Shown here in pieces: positions 51,353 through 60,300 of a stretch of 64,000 bases of DNA. A program made the translations under genes and the position numbers. The DNA is from Elysia chlorotica (taxonomy: Eukaryota > Mollusca > Gastropoda > Plakobranchidae): contig RQTK01000022.1 in NCBI GenBank assembly GCA_003991915.1, positions 1,102,319-1,166,318 of the forward strand, written 5' to 3'. Positions within the stretch are counted from its first letter, which is position 1; every line of letters begins with the position of its first letter. Under the pieces are notes generated by a model that was not told where the DNA came from, made no database searches, and was given only the letters and a program-made list of their open reading frames with translations.

Positions 51353-54300
51353 AATATAGAGAGAGACAGAGAAATTAAGTTTTTTTCTTTATTACTACAA
51401 ATGGATAATAATTAAATACTTCCTGCAAGACTTCCTGCAACACTGCGCTTCAATAATCTCTAATTTGGATTTAAAACTCTGCAAAGAGAAGGTTGTTTAT
51501 TATCCTAGGTTACTTGGGGAGATTCTATGCAGCTATGGGCATAGAACTAACATTTTTTTTGTGTACATAGAGACACAGAGTTCCTGGTCTTCTGTCTCAG
51601 TCCATCACATAATTATACTGACACTGTGGCTCTGGTCGTGGAAAGGAACACAGGATGTTTGCTTTGATGCAGCACACTCTACCTTTTAACTTTTACCATC
51701 ATCGTGCCCATCATGCTAGCGCATCTTTGCATCAAACTGCACACCTTCTATTTTGAAATAATAAAATGAACAACAAAGTTGTTACCTTCTATAAATTCTT
51801 TAAAAATTCCCCAAAATACTACGCGCATGGAATAGGCCTTGAGTGAAGGGATGCGAAAAGGTTAAGCAACCCCACAGCCTAGTGATTGTTCTATAGTATT
51901 ATCATAAAATATCAACTTCTCCAGGAGAAACACTTTGGTCAGTGGATCCTGACCAGGCGCCGTGGTCAACACACTTTGTACCCACCTGGACGGTGCATCA
52001 AGCAGCCTCTCTGCCCGACCTTGATGGAGACGGAGTCTTGGACCTGGTGGTCAGCCATGGACACGATGAGGCTGTGCAAGTTAGTTTTTATTGTTACTGA
52101 TTCATAAAAGGCTGTGCAAGTTAGTTTCTATCGTTACTCATTCATAAAAGATTGTGAAATTTGCGTTGGTATATTGATTTTTGTATTCTTAAGATGGAAA
52201 TGGTGTAGAAATTACTTGACTGTTATTTGATCTGAAATCTGAAGAGAAAATATAACAGTATTTTGAAATGAGTGAGTCGTTAGAGGTCAATGCAGTTAAA
52301 TTAGGGTGTCAGTTTTCAGAGTGACTAAATCATAAATAATCGACCATAATTTCTGAAATAAAAAGAATTTAGCACTACGCAGCAAATCAGTGTTTATATG
52401 CTGAATTATTATGTTTTTGGGGAAAAATTTTACTGAATCATTCCAAAAGAATAATATTTTGTAAATATGTATGCAGAAAATTATTATAAGATATCAAAGA
52501 TTTATATTTGTTAATCAGCTTGAAAATTTTATTTTGCCATGATATTGGGATCTTATGCAAAAGTTTCTAACAGTAGATAATTCTTTCTATATTTTTGACA
52601 CATGAAGCAGTACACTCAATGGGATAAAACATTTCTCTCACTTGTGACATAATGTATTGACAGCATGGCAAAAGGCATTGTTAAACCTTCATTTATAATC
52701 ATTGCAAATAAATTGAAATGTTTGCTCATTATTTCTTTAATCTCTCCAGAAGGATTTACCAGCAGCGGGTCGTCTAATTCTCATCTCTGGCAAATCTGGG
52801 AGACCCATTGGAAATTCCTTTCTAGAAATACCTGGGGGAATGGGGGTCTCTATGTCACCTGTAAAATACGTCACAGACTCAGGGGCAGTCTACATTCTGT
52901 TTGGCTCTGGCAGCAAAACACAATCTGGTACATCTTTTGTTCTATGGCTCTATTCCCATTTTGGTTTGAATATTTGAATCAGTGGTATAAATGTGGTGAT
53001 GCGCAAGGACTCTTTATTCCTGTAGATTGGTTATAGAATAAATGAGGCCAGTGTAATGCTCAGCATAGAAATTACCTATTAAGAAGTAGAGTGATTTTTT
53101 AAATATTTTTGTGGGGTTTTGTGTAGTTCCTCTGAATAACTTACATAATTGAAAGAATGTTTCTAAAAAGAAGGGGCAAAACAGAATAAGTTTAACCTGA
53201 AGTGAGTAATTTCTTCCAAAAACTTTCTCCAAAGTCCCCTAAACAAAGCATGGCAGTAGAAACTTTCCAGACAGTTTCTTTTTATCAAACTTAAGTTTTT
53301 TAACTGTTTTTTGTTGTTTTGTTTTTTATGTTTATGCTTGGTTCCATTTCATGAAATTTAATACCTAAGTCCCCTAAACAAAGTATGGCAGTAGAAACTT
53401 TCCAGACAGTTTCTTTTTATCTAATTTAAGTTTTTAAACTTTTTTTTTTTTTTTAATGTTTATGCTTGGTTCCATTTCATGAAATTTAATTGTTGTTTTT
53501 TTGGTATGTTTTTGTACTCTAAAGATAATTAACAAAATTTTTTTTGCCTTTGCAGGAACTCTCAAATCTGTAATGCCCACAATAACATATATAGGTCTTA
53601 CCTGCAACTTAAAAGCTTTGAAATTAAATTAATAAACTGACGTATCAATTTTGTTCCCAGGAACCCTGATGTCAATATCCTTACCAGATCTGTTTAAAAG
53701 ATCAACAGGAAAGAGTCTTGAGAACTACAACAAGGACTTATACAAGTGGATAAACTCACAGCAACTGGATTCTAACGGTGTGGCTTTTCTCACAAGGTAT
53801 GGTTATCTTGCTGCTAAATGTTTTCTTTTTTTGTAACCACTGTTGTTTGTTTTTTAAGAAGTGAAGCAGGACAAAAATATGGTTCAAAATAAATAGTACA
53901 TGATATCATATTTTAATCAGAGGAGTAAACTGATTAAAACATTTTTTTAAACTCTTTGCCACCAAGCTGTGATAAATGGAAAATTCTGGTTATAGCTTAA
54001 GAAATAAACTTATCACTCCCCTTCCCCCTAAAACAAACAAACAAATAACCAAAAAAAAAAAACAGCAACAAAAACAACAAAAATACAATTGTAACAAAAT
54101 ACCTTTACAATATCATTGGAGAAAAAAATAATTACAAAAGTGGTTGATTTAACATGAACATTTTATGGATTCATGTGGTTCTTTCATTTGACTGAATTTT
54201 AAGATAGCACAATGATTCAGAACTTCAACACTTCAACAAAGACTTCAAATACATTGATTACCTTTTTGGCTTTTTTTCTTCTTACAGCAGCAGTACAAAA

Positions 54301-57300
54301 GGGTTTGTTTCCCCTCCCATACTAGTTGATGCTGATAGCGACGGTTCTTTAGATATATTGGTGACTGAGTTTGGAGGACGAGTAACACTACTGGATGGGC
54401 CCACTCTATTTACAAAGTGGTCCAGAAGTTTTGATGGCTGTGAGATACATGGGTATGGATTTTATATAGTTACTGTCTACAACAATTGTTTAATTTGATA
54501 GATGCAGTGTTTCTTCATAATCGTCTTGGGAATTGCATATGATCCGAAATAAACACAAGCATGCCATTGCAAAATATGATTTTTATTTTGTTTCGTTAAG
54601 GCAATCATTGATAACACGTACATCAAACTGTTTAGATGTAAAATGTTAAGAAAGAGTATCTTTAGGAAAAGAAACTTTAAATTTACTTTACTTTGATTAA
54701 TTGATAATAGTGAGTACAAGACATTCTTTCTTTTCTATATAGTTTCCTGTTTTATTAAAAAAAACTTGAGATGTAAAATGTCCAGAAAGAGTATCTTTAG
54801 GAAAAGAAACTTTAAATTTACTTTCTTTTAATTAATTGATAATAGTGAGTACAAGACATTCTTTCTTCTCTATATAGTTTCCTGTTTTATTAAAAAAAAA
54901 CTTGAGGGGAGTGTTAAGGGCCATGCTCATAAGTGTAGGAGATCTTGACACAACAAATCTCTACCTTTATTTTAACACCCGTCACATGCTCTGTTAATCC
55001 CTGCAGGTCTCCGACCCCTGGACATTACAACACAGATTTATACATGGACTACTTGATACACCTCAGTGTGGGTGCCTGGGACAGTTATAACCTGTCAAGG
55101 GTGGGTACAATCTCTGTTAGAATTGACCACGTATAGTCACTCAAGTATCCAGATTTTAGAATTTTTGTAGGAAAAAGATTTGAAGTTGACTCTTTTACAA
55201 AACGCGTTGGTTATTGTTAAACTTCAGCTCACTTTAACTCAGGTTCTAAATACTCAACTCGGATAATTTCTTTTAGAGAAAATCTAATGGCACAAAATGA
55301 TTTGAGTCGTATTTTAAGCTAATTATTGGCTCCTTTGTGGCTTATGCAAGTAAATGTCACTTGGGGTTGTAAATGTCAGTTTCTGTTTTTGGCAGATTAT
55401 TATGGTTAATTCCATTCATTCAAAATAAAGATGAAAAAAAAATGTTAATGGACGGTGCATTTGTGCAATACCAGGCACCATTGGTTTGCTCTGGCCATTT
55501 TGCCAGATTCACTTTTTATACACACACACCGTTTTCAGACCCTGATTCTCAACGGTGCTGATGGGTCAACGTTGTGGTCAGTTGAAGGGTCAAGCTCTGT
55601 CCACGTCTCAGATTTGTCTTTGAGAACGACATCTGCTGACAACCTCAGTGCCTTTCTAGTCAAGTTTGTTGGAGTGAACACGTCACTTGATGAGTTAACA
55701 ACGTATCCTGGTCTCGACATCATGGTCAGTAACTTTATAAAAGAATGAAAAAATCCTATGGTTTTTTTTTATTACCTCTGTAGAATGTAAAATAAAATTA
55801 AAAAAAAAAGATAAGCATCAAATTCCTTTTTTTTCAATTGTGTACTTCATATGCGTTTATATATACATATTCCAGAGTTTAACTATAAAGCTACAAAAAA
55901 AATTTTTTTTCACATTTTCATCAGATATATAGTTATCCTCACTGCTTGTTTGTGTACTGAGCTAAACTTATTCTCTTGCCCTAATTTTTTCGTAGAGTTT
56001 AAAGAACAGTGACTTTTATCATGTGTTTTTTTTTTCTTAAACTTTAGTTTCTTTCGTCGTAAATGTTACACTTCATTTTTCTATGGAGTTTTATTTTTTC
56101 AATAAATGAAAATTGTGGCTCGGTAGGTAATGCTTTATATGACAACAATGAATAACAGATGGGTTATGAGTTTTAATGGTCTTTATTGTTTTTCAGAGCC
56201 GTTACTTCTCAGACCATCAGGCTGGTGTAGAGACTTTTCCAGCTAACCTAACGGCCGAAGAATTTCAGAGAAAATGTAAGTTCGCTGTTATCTCCATTTT
56301 CTATTTCCTACGGTTAAATTTGTATTTGTGGATATGGAATTTTTCTTCTTCTTCTGATAATAGTAAGGTATTTGTTGAAAACAAAAACAACCAATAACTC
56401 ATGTTTAATTCGTAGTATTTGTGCTATGTCTCTTCTTTCTTATTTTTTTGGAGGGTGGGAGAAGTTCAGATACCTTCAATGGTGAACAAAAATTTAATGG
56501 GCAATACTCATATAGATGTTATCTGAAAACAATTTTCTAAGTCTGCGTGCATTGTTTGGAATCATGAATTTGTTTTTATTGGAATTACAGAAGTTTTCAG
56601 GAAAAAAAACTGAGCAACCTTTTTGTGCTTGTGTATGAAAAACTATGTTACAAGCCATGTCCATATTTAACCTTTTCCCATCATGCTGTGTACATGGTGT
56701 GCAAATTGATATGTGCTTGTGCTAGCTCTTCTTTGCATTGATATGCTCACCTCTATTTGAAACTTTATATATCAAAGCTTTTTTTTTTTTGTACTTTCAC
56801 ACATTTTTGAAAATTCCCCCAAATAGTGCACACTCAAAAAATAGGCTTTGTAACTTGCAATGTGAAAAGGATAAATATAACTTGCAATGTGAAAAGGATA
56901 AATATAACTTGCAATGTAAAAAGGATAAATATAATTTGCAATGTGAAAAGGATAAATATACCTTGCAATGTGAAAAGGATAAATATAACTTGAAATGTGA
57001 AAAGGATAAATATAACTTGCAATGTGAAAAGGATAAATATAACTTGCAATCTGAAAAGGATAAATATAACTTGCAATGTGAAGAGGATAAATATAACCTG
57101 CAACATGAAAAGGGATAAATATGACTTGCAATGTGAAAAGGATAAATATAACCTGCAATGTGAAAAGGGATAAATATAACTTGCAATGTGAAAACGATAA
57201 ATATAACTTGCAATGTGAAAAGGATAAATATAACTTCCAATGTGAAAAGGATAAATATAACTTGCATTGTGAAAAGGATAAATATAACTTGCAATGCGAA

Positions 57301-60300
57301 AAGGATAAATATAACTTCCAATGTGAAAAGGATAAATATAACTTGCATTGTGAAAAGGATAAATATAACTTGCAATGTGAAAAGGATAAATATAACTTGC
57401 AATGTGAAAAGGATATATATAACTTGCAATGTGAAAATAATAAATATAACTTGCAATGTGAAAATGATAAATAAAACTTACAATGTGAAAAGGGTAAAAC
57501 TGAAATTTATGGTCAATCCCATCAAACCAGGTGACCTCATAGAGTCCAGAGCTCTGTCAGACCAGGCCAGCTGTGACCAGAACCTGGATTTCCTCAAGCT
57601 GGACGTGCTACTCTTTGACCACTTGACCAGTGCACAACCTGTCCGAGTGATGGAGGTGGAGGCCAAGAGGAAATATTATTGTGAGTTTTGTTTAGTTTTA
57701 TTGTAGTTTTAAGATTATGTTTGATAATGTTTGGTGCATGAAGTTCAAAATGTGTTGATAGTGTTTTGATAGGTGAGAAAAGAAAAAGAATTTAGACATC
57801 TCAAATGTTCTGATATGTGAAGAAGAGGAGAGGAGAGCAAATTTTAATGCTGTTTTTAATTTAAGTTTCTTGGAAAATGTCATACATGCAGATATTTTGT
57901 ATGAGTTTAGTACACAGTATTACAGGACCCTGATTCAGAACAGTCTTTAAACAAATTGACTGTTCTTTACTTGATATGGGTCTACTGGAATAGATTAAGG
58001 ATATATGGTCTACTGAAATAGATTATGTATATATGGTCTACTGGAAAAGATTATGTATATATGGTCTACTGAAATAGATTAATTATATATGGTCTACTGA
58101 AATAAACTGGGACATTTTAATGTTATTCACAACACTGCTTTACTATATTAATGATGCTAGAAATCTTAAATCCCTTTAATTATTTGGTTTAGCGTCATAT
58201 CATATTTTAAGATTAAATGCTGTTTTGCCACGTTTCAGTGTTGGATCACAACCGAGGCGACCTGCACTGCCACGCCCTCACTGGAAGGTCAAGGTCAAAG
58301 ATTGGCATGTGTGCCATTCTAGCACCAGTATTATCCACAGGTTAGTAAGAACGTTTGTAGCGTTTCAGCTGTTCAGTAAATAATCCATTTTCATCACATG
58401 TCATATGCCCATTTCATGTTTGCTCACTTTGTTGGGGTACTTCCTGTTGAAGGTGGTGTACATGGCGGCGATGTCCTCTCTGACTGCGAACGCATCCGGC
58501 ATGAAGAATGGCAGGATCACCTTGCTTTGGTCATAGACCGTGGGCATCCAGTGAATGTTAGAAAGACAGTGAATCAGACTTAAAGCATAGTAGTAAGGAT
58601 ACCATTGGCCACAAGGGAGGGATATCGAAGATAAACATAATCTTTGACTCAGGTTACGTCCTTCAAAATCGGGTATAAACTAAGAATCTAACCAGGATTA
58701 GGATCCTGCTGATGCTATTCATCATGATATTGATGACGGTAATAAAAATTATTAAATACGATACTGTTGGTCATAGTGATGCTGATGCTGTTTCCTCCAG
58801 GCGCTGTGGGGGACGTGGATGGCGACGGGTCCCTGAATAACTTGCAATGTGAAAAGGATAAATATAACTTGCAAAGTGAAAAGGATAAATATAACTTGCA
58901 ATGTGAAAAGGATAAATATAACTTGCAAAGTGAAAAGGATAAATATAACTTGCAATGTGAAAAGGATAAATACAACTTGCAATGTGAAAAGGATAAATAT
59001 AACTTGCAGTGTGAAAAGGATAAATAAAACTTACAATGTGAAAAGGGTAAAACTGAAGATTACGCTCAATCCTATCAAACCAGGCGACCTCATCGAGTCC
59101 AGAGCTCTGTCAGACCAGGCCAGCTGTGACCAGAACCTGGATTTCCTCAAGCTGGACGTGCTACTCTTTGACCACTTGACCAGTGCACAACCTGTCCGAG
59201 TGATGGAGGTGGAGGCCAAGAGGAAATATTATTGTAAGTTTTGTTTGATTTTATCGTAATTTTATTGTATCGTTAAGATTATATTTGATAACATGCATGA
59301 AGTTCAAAATGTGTTAATAGTGTTGTGATAGTGAGAAAAGAAAAAGAAATTAGACATCTCAAATGTTCTAATATGTGAAGAAGAGGAGAGGAGAGCAAAT
59401 TTAATGCTGTTTTTAATTTTTCTTTCTTGGAAAATGTCATAACTGCAGATATTCTGTATGAGCTTAGTATTGATTTGATAATAAACAGTATCACAGTACC
59501 CTGCTTCAGAAGCAAATGGACTTTTCTTTAACCGTAACTTAAATGATGCTGGAAATCTGGTCTACTGGAAAAGATTATGTATATATGGTCTACTGAAATA
59601 GATTAATTATATATGGTCTACTGAAATAAACTGGGACATTTTAATGTTATTCACAACACTGCTTTACTATATTAATGATGCTAGAAATCTTAAATCCCTT
59701 TAATTATTTGGTTTAGCGTCATATCATATTTTAAGATTAAATGCCGTTTTGCCACATTTCAGTGTTGGATCACAAGCGGGGCGACCTGCACTGCCACGCC
59801 CTCACTGGAAGGTCAAGGTCAAAGATTGGCATGTGTGCAGTTCTAGCACCAGTATTATCCACAGGTTAGTAAGAAAGTTTGTAGCATTTCAGCTGGGGGA
59901 GGAGAATGAGGTGATTGGGGTGGAAGGGGTGGGGTGAATGTTAGAAAGACAGTGAATCAGACTTAAAGCATACTAGGAAGGATACTATTGGCCACGAGGG
60001 AGGGATATCGGAGATAGACGTAATCTTGAACTTGGGTTATGTCCTTCAAAATCAGGTATAAACTAAGAATTGAACCAGGATGAGGACGCTGCTGATGCTG
60101 TTTATCGTAATATTGATGATGGTAATAAAAATTAATAATAACGATTCTGTTGGTCATATTGATGTTGATCCTGTTTCCTCCAGGCGCGGTGGGAGACGTG
60201 GACGGCGACGGGTCCCTGGACTACGTCCACGTGACTCAGATGGCAGGACCCAAGCGGGGCGACACTGGCCAACTCCTGGACGTGTTCTCCTCTGTCACCG

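Noticed and set aside
56797..57456. 219-codon minus-strand frame with Phe/Leu/Tyr-rich repeats
   Set aside because: It is the reverse reading of the 27-bp minisatellite; all reverse frames are open because the unit is 27 bp without stops. No start context, promoter or unique sequence.
56852..59052. CRISPR-like regular repeats
   Set aside because: Units are head-to-tail with no unique spacers, in a eukaryotic intron.
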